Assembly (NCBI GenBank): GCA_963772555.1
Contig: CAVYXQ010000015.1
Coordinates: 1 to 64,000 of the forward strand
Length of the DNA: 64,000 bases
Direction: 5' to 3'
Source: Roseiarcus sp963772555
GTDB lineage: Bacteria > Pseudomonadota > Alphaproteobacteria > Rhizobiales > Beijerinckiaceae
Both the position numbers and the translations under genes were made by a program. Shown here in pieces: positions 33,474-43,866 of this stretch (position 1 is the first letter of the stretch; every line of letters starts with the position of its first letter). Under the pieces are notes generated by a model. That model was not told the DNA's origin. It was given only the letters and a program-made list of their open reading frames with translations, and made no database searches.

Positions 33474-34115
33474 CTATTCTTCGTCCGGCCCCCCCTCGTC
33501 CCCGTGATGGTGGGGATGGTGGCCCCAGGGTCCCATCGCGCCGGGGTGGCGCCCCATTGCCATCAATTCGGGAGCGAGAAACGCGAAGATGCGCTTTTGT
33601 TCTCCGTCGAGGCTGTCGTAGAGCGGCTTTGCCGCATCAGCGATCTTCTTCAGCGCGGCGCCGGCCTGCGACAGGCGGTCGGCCGCCTCCTCGAGCCTGT
33701 CGACCGGCGACATGGACTCGCCCTGAGCCTGCATCTCCCCCATGCCCTCGTGCTGTATCTCGCCCATGTCCTCCTCATGCATCTGGCCCATGTCCTCGTG
33801 ATGCATGCCGCCCATATGCCCCATGCGCTCCATCATCTCCTGCATGTGCTCCATCCGCATCTTCGCCGCATCGCGGACGGCCGCCTCGAACGGTCCCCAG
33901 AGCTTCTCCTGATCGGCGCTCAGGTTCAGACCCGCCTTGAGGCCTGCGAGCTTGGCGTTCAGCAGGGCTTCGTGGTCGGCGCCCCAATGCTGCATCCCAT
34001 GCATTTCCGGCGCGTTCGACGGGTTGTTGTCCTGGGCGAGAGCCGCGGCTCCGGCCGTCACGGCAAGGACGGACGCGGTAAAGACACTGAGTGCAAAGCG
34101 AGAAGACAACCTCAT
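33474..34115 (-). CDS. Spy/CpxP-like LTXXQ periplasmic protein, His/Met-rich
   Basis: A 213-residue exported protein with a signal peptide (LSVFTASVLAVTAGAAALA, AQD cleavage). It has a Spy/LTXXQ-like helix (LKAGLNLSADQEKLWGPFEA). Between residues about 87 and 135 is a run of Met- and His-rich repeats (HMGGMHHEDMGQMHEEDMGE), and the C-terminus is His-rich (HHPHHHGDEGG). A metal-binding or metal-sensing chaperone role is plausible. It is a paralogue of the next gene; they share HWGADHE-like, KLAGLKA-like and KIADAAKPLYDSLD segments. The gene is separated from the carnitine operon by 121 bp. Confidence 0.8.
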   Translation of the reverse strand: MRLSSRFALSVFTASVLAVTAGAAALAQDNNPSNAPEMHGMQHWGADHEALLNAKLAGLKAGLNLSADQEKLWGPFEAAVRDAAKMRMEHMQEMMERMGHMGGMHHEDMGQMHEEDMGEIQHEGMGEMQAQGESMSPVDRLEEAADRLSQAGAALKKIADAAKPLYDSLDGEQKRIFAFLAPELMAMGRHPGAMGPWGHHPHHHGDEGGPDEE

Positions 34116-34300
34116 GATCGATTCCTCCGAATATTCGACGCGCCATCATCATGCGCCCGAAAGGGGAGGAATAAGAAATCAACTCCGCGTAACGTTGATG
34201 ACGGCCATCGGTCAGTTCCGGTCCCCGATCAGGCGGTATGCCTCGACCGGCAGGGTTGGCGTCTCCACTCCACGCAAAAAAAGACGCGTCCAATCCGCGC

Positions 34301-34336
34301 AAAAAAAGACGCGGCCGAAGGGGAAGCGGCCGCGTC
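34301..34336 (-). terminator. Rho-independent terminator of the second Spy-like gene
   Basis: On the minus strand GACGCGGCCG (34336-34327) and CGGCCGCGTC (34317-34308) form a perfect 10-bp stem with a nine-base loop, followed by seven T residues (34307-34301). It lies 35 bp after the stop at 34372. A CGCAAAAAAAGACGCG direct repeat (34273 and 34298) gives a second T7 tract just beyond. Confidence 0.9.
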
Positions 34337-34371
34337 TTCCGGTCGTCCGAAGCGGTTAGGCCCGGACGATA

Positions 34372-34905
34372 CTACTGTTGCATTCCGGCTCCGCCCTCGC
34401 GCCAGCGATGGTGCATCGCCTCCATGGCGAATTGGGCGCGCTGCGGCGTCAGCATTCGGCCGAGCGTGGTGAAATCGTGCTGCTGGGTCTGGTCGAGGCT
34501 CGCATAGAGCGGCTTGGCGGCGTCGGCGATCTTCTTGACGTCAGATGAGGCCTTTGACAGGTCGTTCACCCAGTTGTCCAGGCGATCGATCGGCGATGCG
34601 CGCTCGTTCTGGGCGCGGCTTTCCATCATCTGCTGGATGTCGTTCATCCGGTCTTTGGCGCCGTCGCGAACGGCGGTTTCGAACGGCCCCCAGAGCTTTT
34701 CCTGGTCCGGATTGAGCTTCAAGGCGGCTTTCATGCCGGCAAGCTTGGCGTCGAGCATCATTTCATGGTCGGCGGCCCAATGCTGCATCCGCTCCATGTT
34801 GGGAGCGTTGGCGGACTGGTCGTTGGCGGCGGCCGCGGCGGTCAGGGCGAACGAGGAGGCGCAGAGCGCGACGGCGGCGAGCGGGGCGAGGAGATACTGT
34901 TTCAT
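34372..34905 (-). CDS. Spy/CpxP-like LTXXQ periplasmic protein
   Basis: A 177-residue exported protein paralogous to the one at 33474. A signal peptide (APLAAVALCASSFALTAAAA) is followed by AALKLNPDQEKLWGPFE and KKIADAAKPLYASLDQTQQ. It lacks the His/Met-rich insertion of its neighbour. ATG 34905 is preferred over GTG 34911 by spacing from GAGGA. The strong terminator after it makes it a separate unit from the paralogue. The likely role is an envelope-stress or folding chaperone like Spy; no two-component genes are adjacent. Confidence 0.8.
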   Translation of the reverse strand: MKQYLLAPLAAVALCASSFALTAAAAANDQSANAPNMERMQHWAADHEMMLDAKLAGMKAALKLNPDQEKLWGPFETAVRDGAKDRMNDIQQMMESRAQNERASPIDRLDNWVNDLSKASSDVKKIADAAKPLYASLDQTQQHDFTTLGRMLTPQRAQFAMEAMHHRWREGGAGMQQ

Positions 34906-35026
34906 TAGCACTGTCCTCTTGCAATTTTTCGGTGCGGCTCTTTTTTGTCGTCGGCGCTGATGAATTTCAACTTAACTCGCCGTAAGGATGCGTTCATGGG
35001 GATGGCCCCACGGAAGGGAAGGGGAC

Positions 35027-35833
35027 ATGAGTGAAGTCGTCGGCAAGCTTGCCGCAAGCCTTGCGGCTGAGACGCCGGTGCTGTGCGCCTGGGTCGGCAT
35101 GAACGAGCCGGCGGTGGCCGAGGCGCTGGCGCGCGAGGCCTTCGACGCGGTCGTGCTCGACCTGCAGCATGGCGCGTTCGACTTCACCGGCGCGACGCGG
35201 GCGATCCTCTCGGTCGCGCTCGCCGGCAAGCCCTCCATCATCCGTGCGCCGGTCGGCGAGTTCGCGCTTGTGAGCCGGCTTCTCGACGCCGGCGCCGCCG
35301 GCGTCATCGCGCCGATGATCAACAGCCGCGACGACGCGCGGCGCCTCGTCGCCTTCACCAAGTTCCCGCCGCTCGGCGAGCGGTCCTGGGGCCCGCGCGC
35401 GGCGCTGCCGCTCAGCGGCCTCGAGGCGCCGGCGTATTTCCCCGCGGCCAACGCCATGACCCAGACGATCGCCATGATCGAAACCCGCGCCGGGCTCGAC
35501 GCGCTCGACGACATTCTCGGGGTCGACGGCTTGAACGGGGTTTTTGTCGGCCCGTCCGACCTGTCGATCGGGCTGAGCGGCGGCCCGCGCGTCGAGCCGC
35601 GGGGCAAGGCGGTGATGACAGCCGCGGCGCTGATCGTCGAGCGCGCCAAGGCGCACGGCAAGTATGCCGCGATGTTCTGCTTCGACGGGGCCGACGCCCG
35701 CGCGATGGCGGCGCTCGGCTTCAAACTTTGCAGTGTTTCGTCGGACCAGACGCTGTTGCGCGGGGCGGCGAGGTCGGAATTGGCGGCGGCGCGGGCGCAA
35801 GCTTCGTCCGCCCCTCGTAAACCAGAAAAATAA
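35027..35833 (+). CDS. HpcH/HpaI family class II aldolase
   Basis: A 268-residue pyruvate-dependent aldolase of the HpcH/HpaI/citrate-lyase-beta superfamily. Motifs are VVLDLQHGAFDF (catalytic His region), IIRAPVGEF, GAAGVIAPMINSRDDARRLV and VGPSDLSIGLSG. Members cleave 2-keto-3-deoxy-sugar acids or 4-hydroxy-2-oxo-acids with a divalent metal. The specific substrate is not evident and no sugar-acid genes are adjacent. ATG 35027 follows AAGGGGA at a good distance. It precedes gyrB on the same strand by 140 bp. Confidence 0.85.
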   Translation: MSEVVGKLAASLAAETPVLCAWVGMNEPAVAEALAREAFDAVVLDLQHGAFDFTGATRAILSVALAGKPSIIRAPVGEFALVSRLLDAGAAGVIAPMINSRDDARRLVAFTKFPPLGERSWGPRAALPLSGLEAPAYFPAANAMTQTIAMIETRAGLDALDDILGVDGLNGVFVGPSDLSIGLSGGPRVEPRGKAVMTAAALIVERAKAHGKYAAMFCFDGADARAMAALGFKLCSVSSDQTLLRGAARSELAAARAQASSAPRKPEK

Positions 35834-35973
35834 TCTTATATTATCATCGGGTTGCGGCGCAAGACGGCGGGCTCTGGCGGCAAGCTTTAAGCGTGCATTC
35901 GCCGCCCCCGCAGGGTATGATCCTGGGGACATTGCGAATCGCGGCCGCTGTAATTCCCGCAAAAAAGGCGAGG

Positions 35974-38436
<2,463 letters not shown>

Positions 38437-38590
38437 TCCGGACCATCGGACACTGCGGGATGGCGCTCGCTTTGCAAGCTGGAGGCGAGGATTCGCGGGC
38501 GGCGAGTCAGACTGTTAGGATGCCGCCCTGGCCGGAAACGCGCTGCCGGCCACCGAGCTTGAGGCCAACGCGAAACAGGGCTGATCGCCC

Positions 38591-38779
38591 ATGAACATGC
38601 TGATCTCTCTGGTCCTGATCGTCTATCTCGTCGGCGTCGGCGTGGCGCTGTCGCCGGTGATCGAGGACAAGTGGAGCACCTCTTCGGCCCAGGACCTTAC
38701 CGGAAGCGTCGCCCGGGCGCTGCCCGACGCATTGGCCTGGCCGGTCAACCTTTACCGCCGCGTGACCGACCGGCGCTGA
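38591..38779 (+). CDS. Small single-pass membrane protein
   Basis: A 62-residue protein with one N-terminal membrane span (MLISLVLIVYLVGVGVALSP) and a short tail with SSAQDLTGSVARALPDAL. Similar small proteins occur in Hyphomicrobiales, but I know no function. It follows gyrB by 154 bp and ends ahead of a strong hairpin. Confidence 0.65.
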   Translation: MNMLISLVLIVYLVGVGVALSPVIEDKWSTSSAQDLTGSVARALPDALAWPVNLYRRVTDRR

Positions 38780-38794
38780 GCTTTCAAGAATCTC

Positions 38795-38816
38795 GGCCGC
38801 CGGGGATCCGGCGGCC
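38795..38816. terminator. Hairpin in convergent gap
   Basis: GGCCGCCGG and CCGGCGGCC form a perfect nine-base stem around a four-base loop between the small membrane protein (+) and the His-rich secreted protein (-). There is no T tract; a bidirectional terminator is likely. Confidence 0.6.
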
Positions 38817-38867
38817 GTCGGCGTTAAGCGGGCCCGTCAGAAGAGCGACGCGGCAGCGCGCGAGGGC

Positions 38868-39350
38868 CTAACGATGCCTGTGTCCGCCGCCGCCGTGATG
38901 GCCGCCGCCGCCATGGTGATAGTGCCCGCCGCCGTGGTGATAATGCCCGCCGCCGTGGTGGTAGCGCCCGCCGCCGTGGTGATAGTGGGCGCCGCCGTGG
39001 TAGTGCGCGCCCCCGTGGTAATGGGCGCCGCCATGGTAGTAGCGGCCGCCGTGAGCGTAGCCGCCGCGGTAGCCGCCATGCCAGTTGTTCCATCCATAGC
39101 CGCCGCCCCAGCCGATGCCGACGCGATTGGCGTATCCGCACCAGTACCAGCCGGCGCCTTTCCAGCCGGCATCGTACCAGCAGTAATTGCGCCCGCCGTA
39201 GACGAACTGGGCCTTTTCGATCGGTGCAAAGTCGTTCGAGGGAATGGGCGAGGCGGTGATCCCGTTGATCACCGCCGCCTCGGCCGTGGCTGCGAGCGGC
39301 AAGGCCGCCGCGATGGCCAGACCGAGTCCGAGAGCAAGTCTTCGAATCAT
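38868..39350 (-). CDS. Secreted His/Gly-rich protein with NYCWY-GWYWCGY core
   Basis: A 160-residue exported protein. A signal peptide (RRLALGLGLAIAAALPLAAT) leads to a core with two Cys: GGRNYCWYDAGWKGAGWYWC and IGWGGGYGWNNWHGGYRGGY. The C-terminal 65 residues are short repeats of GGAHYH, HHGGG and GGGHY, giving about 25 His. The His-rich tail suggests binding of Zn, Ni or Cu. The core is shared with the gene at 43260, which has a Tyr/Gly tail instead. Function is unknown. Confidence 0.78.
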   Translation of the reverse strand: MIRRLALGLGLAIAAALPLAATAEAAVINGITASPIPSNDFAPIEKAQFVYGGRNYCWYDAGWKGAGWYWCGYANRVGIGWGGGYGWNNWHGGYRGGYAHGGRYYHGGAHYHGGAHYHGGAHYHHGGGRYHHGGGHYHHGGGHYHHGGGGHHGGGGHRHR

Positions 39351-39486
39351 TGGCTGATCCTTTCAATCCAGGACGCCGTGAAAGCGCCTTTAAGACTGCA
39401 AGCTTAGGGGCAACGTGGTTTAATGGCGGCTGAACGGGAGCGTTTCCCCAAGCGGGGAGAGATCGGACGGGCGCGTCAGCGCCGCC

Positions 39487-40944
39487 TCATTCAGCCAGGG
39501 CGCGCCTGGCGCCGAACGCCACTTTCGGCACCAGCATGGCGGTCAGCGCCACCAGCAGCGCCACTGCGAACATCGAGGCGAAGGTCCAGTGCAGCGACGC
39601 CTCGAGCGCGCTCCGCAAGGCCGCGTTGGACGCCGAAGCGCCGCCTTCGAGCAGCCGCCGCAACTCATCCGAGGTCACGGCGCCGAGGCCGGAATGGACA
39701 AGCCCGGAGTTGAGGACCGCGCCGAACACGGTCGCGCCGAATGTGCTGCCGAGGGTGCGGGCGAAGAGATAGGCGGCGGTGACGCTGCCGCGCTCCGACC
39801 AGTCGACGATCTCCTGGATCAGCACGATCGAGGAGCTGCTCGAGAGCCCGAGGCCGAAGCCGACCAGCGCCGACCCCAGGCCGGCGACGACGGGCGGCGT
39901 CTGCGGGGTCAGGAAGATGAAGACGAGCGCGCCGAGCGGCACCAGCGCCGAGCCGACGCGCACGATCGTGCGCAGGCCGAAAGGCCTCCAGAGGCGCGGC
40001 GCCAGCGTCGCGCCGATCGGCCAGCCGAGCACCATCGCCGAGAGCGCGAAGCCGGCGACCAGCGGCGGCTTCTGCATCACCCCCTGGACGAAGACCGGCA
40101 GAAAGGTGGTGAGGCCGATGATCGTCATGCCGGCGAAGAGCGAGGAGGCGTTGACCGCGGCGATCGGCCGCCGTCCCCAGAGGCCGAGCGCGATCATCGG
40201 CTCGGGCGAGCGGCGCTCCTGAACGACGAAGAGGCCGATGGCGGCGGCCGCGATCAGGGTCAGGATCGAAACCTCGCCCCGGCTCGCCGTCGGCAGGGCG
40301 GTCAGATCCGCCATCACCGCGGCGATGGCGATGGTGAAGACGCCGGCGCTCAGGTGGTCGATGCGGCCGCGCGCCTTCGACGTCTTCTCGTGCAGGCAGA
40401 AGAGGAAGCCGGCCGAGGCGGCAAGCCCGACCGGCAGGTTCATCCAGAAGATCCAGGCCCAGGACCAGTATTGGACGATGAGGCCGCCGACCAGCGGGCC
40501 GAGCACGGCCGAAATCGCCCAGACGCTGGCGAGCCAGCCCTGGATTTTGCCGCGCTCGTGCACCGAATAGAGATCGCCGACGATCGTCATGCCGACCGGC
40601 TGCACCGCCCCCGCGCCGACGCCCTGAATCAGCCGGAAGGCGATCAGCGAGGGCATCGACCAGGCGAAGCCGCAGAGGAGCGAGCCCAGGAGAAAAATCG
40701 CGATTCCCGACAGGATCACGGTCTTGCGGCCCCGGAGGTCGGAGAGCTTGCCGAAGACGACGGTGGTGGCCGTCTGGGTCAGGAGGAAGGCGGCGAACAC
40801 CCAGCTGTAGAGCTCGAGGCCGCCGAGCTGCGCCACGATCTGCGGCATCGCCGTGGAGACGATCGTCGCCTCGATCGCGATCATGAAATTCGCCGTGATC
40901 ACGGCGGCGAGCACCAGCGGTCGATGCGTCGTGAGGGCGGCCAT
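39487..40944 (-). CDS. MFS multidrug exporter, DHA2 (EmrB/QacA) type
   Basis: A 485-residue transporter with about 14 membrane spans. DHA2 motifs are present: FMIAIEATIVSTAMPQI in helix 1, GKLSDLRGRKTVIL (motif A) and RLIQGVGAGAVQPVGMTI (motif B/C region). ATG 40944 gives the usual start (AALTTHRPLVLAAVI); 14 more residues upstream are possible. No HlyD-type adaptor gene is adjacent, so it probably works alone as a proton-driven drug exporter. It faces the aldo/keto reductase gene divergently. Confidence 0.88.
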   Translation of the reverse strand: MAALTTHRPLVLAAVITANFMIAIEATIVSTAMPQIVAQLGGLELYSWVFAAFLLTQTATTVVFGKLSDLRGRKTVILSGIAIFLLGSLLCGFAWSMPSLIAFRLIQGVGAGAVQPVGMTIVGDLYSVHERGKIQGWLASVWAISAVLGPLVGGLIVQYWSWAWIFWMNLPVGLAASAGFLFCLHEKTSKARGRIDHLSAGVFTIAIAAVMADLTALPTASRGEVSILTLIAAAAIGLFVVQERRSPEPMIALGLWGRRPIAAVNASSLFAGMTIIGLTTFLPVFVQGVMQKPPLVAGFALSAMVLGWPIGATLAPRLWRPFGLRTIVRVGSALVPLGALVFIFLTPQTPPVVAGLGSALVGFGLGLSSSSSIVLIQEIVDWSERGSVTAAYLFARTLGSTFGATVFGAVLNSGLVHSGLGAVTSDELRRLLEGGASASNAALRSALEASLHWTFASMFAVALLVALTAMLVPKVAFGARRALAE

Positions 40945-41176
40945 GGCGGCGCTACATAGGGGAGAATGTTGGCGAGCGCCAATCAAGGAAGCGAGAGCGG
41001 GGCCACGGCGCCCGAACGTCAGGTCGATCGCCGGCTAGGGGCCGGGCGCCTTGGGATTGCGAATACTGAGCGCCATGTGGCGCCGCCTTCCTCGATCGTT
41101 CGCCGCCGGCCGACGCAACAGGCCTTCCCGTCCAGGCGTTTTGCGCTATCCTGCTCCGCCATCAGGGAGAACCGCC

Positions 41177-42127
41177 ATGCAAACGCGCCGTCTCGGCCGC
41201 ACCGACCTCAACATCGCCCCATTGGTCCTCGGCGGCAACGTCTTCGGCTGGACGGCGGACAAGGCGACGTCCTTCGCCGTGCTCGACCGCTTCGCCGCGG
41301 CAGGCCTCAACGCGATCGACACCGCCGATTCCTATTCGACCTGGGTCCCGGGCCATCAGGGCGGCGAATTGGAAACCATCATCGGCGACTGGATGAAGGC
41401 GCGCGGAAACCGCAGCCGCGTGATCGTCGTCACCAAGGTCGGTTCGCCGATGGGCAGGGGCAAGGAGGGCCTTAAGCCGCGTTACATCGAGGAGGCGGTC
41501 GAAGCGTCGCTGGCGCGCCTCCAGACCGACGTCATCGACCTCTATCTGTCGCACTGGCCGGACATGGCGACGCCGATCGAGGACACGCTCGGCGCGTACC
41601 GGCGCCTGATCGAGAAGGGCAAGATCCGCTGGTGCGGCGCGTCGAACCTGACCGCGCCGATGCTCGTGCAGGCGATCGCCGCGGCGAAGGCGCTCGGCGG
41701 CCCGCGCTACGAAGCGCTGCAGCCGGAATACAATCTCGCCGACCGCCGCGGCTTCGAGGACGGGCTCGCCGATCTCTGCCAGGCCGAGGAGATCGGCGTC
41801 ATCACTTATTTCAGCCTGGCCAAGGGCTTTCTGTCAGGCAAGTACCGCAGCGAAGCGGACCTGACGAAGAGCCCGCGCGGCGGCGGCGTCAAGGACTATC
41901 TCAACCCGCGCGGCTTTCGCATTCTCGCCGCGCTCGACGAGGTCGCGGCGCGCCACAAGGCCAAGCCCGCCGAGGTCGCGCTCGCCTGGGTGATCGCCCG
42001 CCCGGCCGTGACCGCGCCGATCGCCAGCGCGACCTCGGTCGAACAGACCGAGAGCCTCATCCGCGCGACCCAACTCACGCTATCGGAGGCCGATATGGCG
42101 GCGCTCACCGAAGCGAGCGCCTACTAG
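41177..42127 (+). CDS. Aldo/keto reductase
   Basis: A 316-residue NADPH-dependent oxidoreductase. The family signs are present: RRLGRTDLNIAPLVLGGNVF, GLNAIDTADSYSTWVPG (catalytic Asp and Tyr), VIVVTKVGSPMG (Lys) and LYLSHWPD (His), which complete the catalytic tetrad. It resembles the YajO/Tas-type AKR group of general aldehyde reductases. ATG 41177 is preceded by GGGAGAA. The physiological substrate is unknown. Confidence 0.9.
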   Translation: MQTRRLGRTDLNIAPLVLGGNVFGWTADKATSFAVLDRFAAAGLNAIDTADSYSTWVPGHQGGELETIIGDWMKARGNRSRVIVVTKVGSPMGRGKEGLKPRYIEEAVEASLARLQTDVIDLYLSHWPDMATPIEDTLGAYRRLIEKGKIRWCGASNLTAPMLVQAIAAAKALGGPRYEALQPEYNLADRRGFEDGLADLCQAEEIGVITYFSLAKGFLSGKYRSEADLTKSPRGGGVKDYLNPRGFRILAALDEVAARHKAKPAEVALAWVIARPAVTAPIASATSVEQTESLIRATQLTLSEADMAALTEASAY

Positions 42128-42166
42128 CCCAAGGCCAGCCGCGATTTGAAGATCGCGGCCGCCTGT

Positions 42167-42198
42167 GGCCGCCGCCGGTACATCCGCGGTCGGCGGCC
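42167..42198. terminator. Inverted repeat between aldo/keto reductase and csp
   Basis: GGCCGCCG (42167-42174) pairs with CGGCGGCC (42191-42198). A second hairpin, CCGCGATttgaagATCGCGG, lies at 42139-42158. Both sit in the convergent gap and can terminate either gene. Confidence 0.5.
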
Positions 42199-42217
42199 GC
42201 GAGGGCGGGGGTCTTTG

Positions 42218-42427
42218 TCAGGCCGCCTTCAGGTTGCCGGCGCTCGACTTGCCGGTTCGCTTGTCCGCCACGACGTCGAAGCTCACCTTCTGGCCTTCAT
42301 TGAGATTGCTCATTCCGGCCCGCTCGACGGCGCTGATGTGGACGAATACGTCCTGGCCGCCGTTCTCCGGCTGAATGAAACCAAAGCCCTTCTGGGCGTT
42401 GAACCACTTCACGGTTCCGACTTGCAT
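42218..42427 (-). CDS. Cold-shock protein (CspA family)
   Basis: A 69-residue single cold-shock domain. RNP1 (KGFGFIQ) and RNP2 (VFVHIS) nucleic-acid-binding motifs are intact: TVKWFNAQKGFGFIQPENGG and QDVFVHISAVERAG. ATG 42427 has AAGGAAG about six bases upstream. It is an RNA chaperone. The 313 bp to the next gene upstream are divergent and could hold a long 5' leader, as for other csp genes. Confidence 0.95.
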   Translation of the reverse strand: MQVGTVKWFNAQKGFGFIQPENGGQDVFVHISAVERAGMSNLNEGQKVSFDVVADKRTGKSSAGNLKAA

Positions 42428-42740
42428 AGGTCTTCCTTTTGCGCAATCGCGCGTATGTTTCGCGGCGCCCGGAGGCGTCCGCTGTCCAGTTGATATCGAT
42501 GTAGAGGGGAGATGTCGTTGGGCCTCTGGCGATGTTCTCGCGGCGGGCCAAGTCAGTCGGCCAAAACTCGATGTTCCTTCAATGACCGGAAACGCGGTCT
42601 TTGTCAAGCTTCGCGTCGCCGATTCTCGCTATGCCGGCGCTTTCGCCGCATCCGCTGCGGGGCTATGCTGCTTGCGGCTCGATGAGGGCCTTGCGTGTTG
42701 GGGAGGCCGGCCGGCGCGCCGGCTGGAGGAGGAGCTTTCG
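42428..42740. other. Divergent gap of csp and kbp
   Basis: No credible gene. It should hold the csp leader and promoter and the kbp promoter. The stretch 42490-42520 (GATATCGATGTAGAGGGGAG) is comparatively AT-rich. No boxes are clear enough to name. Confidence 0.4.
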
Positions 42741-43187
42741 ATGGGTCTGATCAGTTTCGTCAAGAACGCCGGCGCGGCGATTTTCGGCGGCAGCGAAGCC
42801 AAGGCGGCCCCGGCCGACCAGCTGAAGAAAGAGCTCGACAAGCACGGCCTCGACACTTCGGGCGTCAAGATCGAGGTCGACGGCGACAAGGTGAAGGTGT
42901 CAGGGACGGCGCCGACCACCGAGCACGCCGAGAAGATCGCAATCGCGCTCGGCAACACGGTCGGCGTGCAGACGGTCGAGAACGACATCAAGCCGGCGAA
43001 GGCTGAGCCGGAATCGCGGTTCTACACGGTGAAGGGCGGCGACACTTTGTGGGCGATCGCCGAGCGCGAATACGGCAAGGGGCAGGGGGCGAAATACGAC
43101 GTCGTCTTCCAGGCCAACCGGCCGATGCTGACCCACCCGGACAAGATCTACCCGGGCCAGGTGCTCCGCATCCCGCCGCTGCACTGA
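42741..43187 (+). CDS. kbp: BON-LysM potassium-binding protein homologue
   Basis: A 148-residue protein with the same layout and length as E. coli Kbp (YgaU), a cytoplasmic K+ sensor. The N-terminus is GLISFVKNAGAAIFGG. A BON domain follows (VKIEVDGDKVKVSGTAPTTE). The C-terminal LysM domain is YTVKGGDTLWAIAEREYG with PDKIYPGQVLRIPPL, the last nearly identical to the E. coli end. There is no signal peptide. ATG 42741 follows GGAGGAGG. It ends in a convergent hairpin with the secreted CWY-motif protein. Confidence 0.92.
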   Translation: MGLISFVKNAGAAIFGGSEAKAAPADQLKKELDKHGLDTSGVKIEVDGDKVKVSGTAPTTEHAEKIAIALGNTVGVQTVENDIKPAKAEPESRFYTVKGGDTLWAIAEREYGKGQGAKYDVVFQANRPMLTHPDKIYPGQVLRIPPLH

Positions 43188-43213
43188 GCGGGCCGAGCGC
43201 GCTCCGGCAGCGA

Positions 43214-43241
43214 GGCGCCGCCCGTCAGGATGGGCGGCGCC
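43214..43241. terminator. Bidirectional hairpin after kbp
   Basis: GGCGCCGCCC (43214-43223) and GGGCGGCGCC (43232-43241) form a 10-bp perfect stem with an eight-base loop between the stops of kbp (+) and the secreted protein (-). Confidence 0.65.
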
Positions 43242-43259
43242 CGTGCGGCGAGCGACGGC

Positions 43260-43682
43260 TCAGCGACGGTAAACCCCGTGGTAGCCGCCATGGTAGCCAC
43301 CGCGGTAGACGCCATGGTATCCGCCGCGATAGACGCCACCGTAGCGGTAGCCGCCGTGATAGCCGTAACCGCCGTGGAAGCCATAGACAGGGCGAGCGAC
43401 GTAACCGCCGCGCCAGCCGTGCCAGCCGTACGCTCCGCCCCAGCCGAGGCCGGTGCGCCAGGCATATCCGCACCAGTACCAGCCGGGGCCCTGCCAGCCG
43501 GCGCCGTACCAGCAGTAGTTCTGTCCGCCCCACACGTATTGCGCCTTTTCGACCGGCGCGATCTGGTCCGCTGGATTGTGCTGGGCGACGACGCCGTCGG
43601 CGACTGCCGCCTCGGCCGAACCGGCGAGGGGAAAGGCAAGCGGCGCTGCGAGCGCCAGGCTGAGAGCAGCGTTTCGAAACAT
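43260..43682 (-). CDS. Secreted Gly/Tyr-rich protein with NYCWY-GWYWCGY core
   Basis: A 140-residue exported protein. A signal peptide (LSLALAAPLAFPLAGSAEA) is followed by a core with GGQNYCWYGAGWQGPGWYWC and GLGWGGAYGWHGWRGGY, near-identical to the core of the gene at 38868. The C-terminal tail is built of GGYHGVYRGGYHG repeats instead of the His-rich repeats of its paralogue. Two conserved Cys could form a disulfide. Such proteins are frequent in Hyphomicrobiales; function is unknown. Confidence 0.78.
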   Translation of the reverse strand: MFRNAALSLALAAPLAFPLAGSAEAAVADGVVAQHNPADQIAPVEKAQYVWGGQNYCWYGAGWQGPGWYWCGYAWRTGLGWGGAYGWHGWRGGYVARPVYGFHGGYGYHGGYRYGGVYRGGYHGVYRGGYHGGYHGVYRR

Positions 43683-43866
43683 TGACGAGAGCCTCTCGGT
43701 TTCATCGAGGCGCGAACCGCGCCTCGGCGCCTGCGAAACTAGCAAGCCGCTCTGAATGGCCGCTGAATGAAGCTTTTCCAGAGTTCCGGGACCTTGCTTC
43801 GCGCGACCTTTCACATCGATTTGATGATTCGGCGCCGGAGCGCGTTCTGGTCTAGCTTCGGCGGCG

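Noticed and set aside
34273..34313. CGCAAAAAAAGACGCG direct repeat as a regulatory element
   Set aside because: It is better explained as duplicated T-tract of the terminator after the second Spy-like gene.
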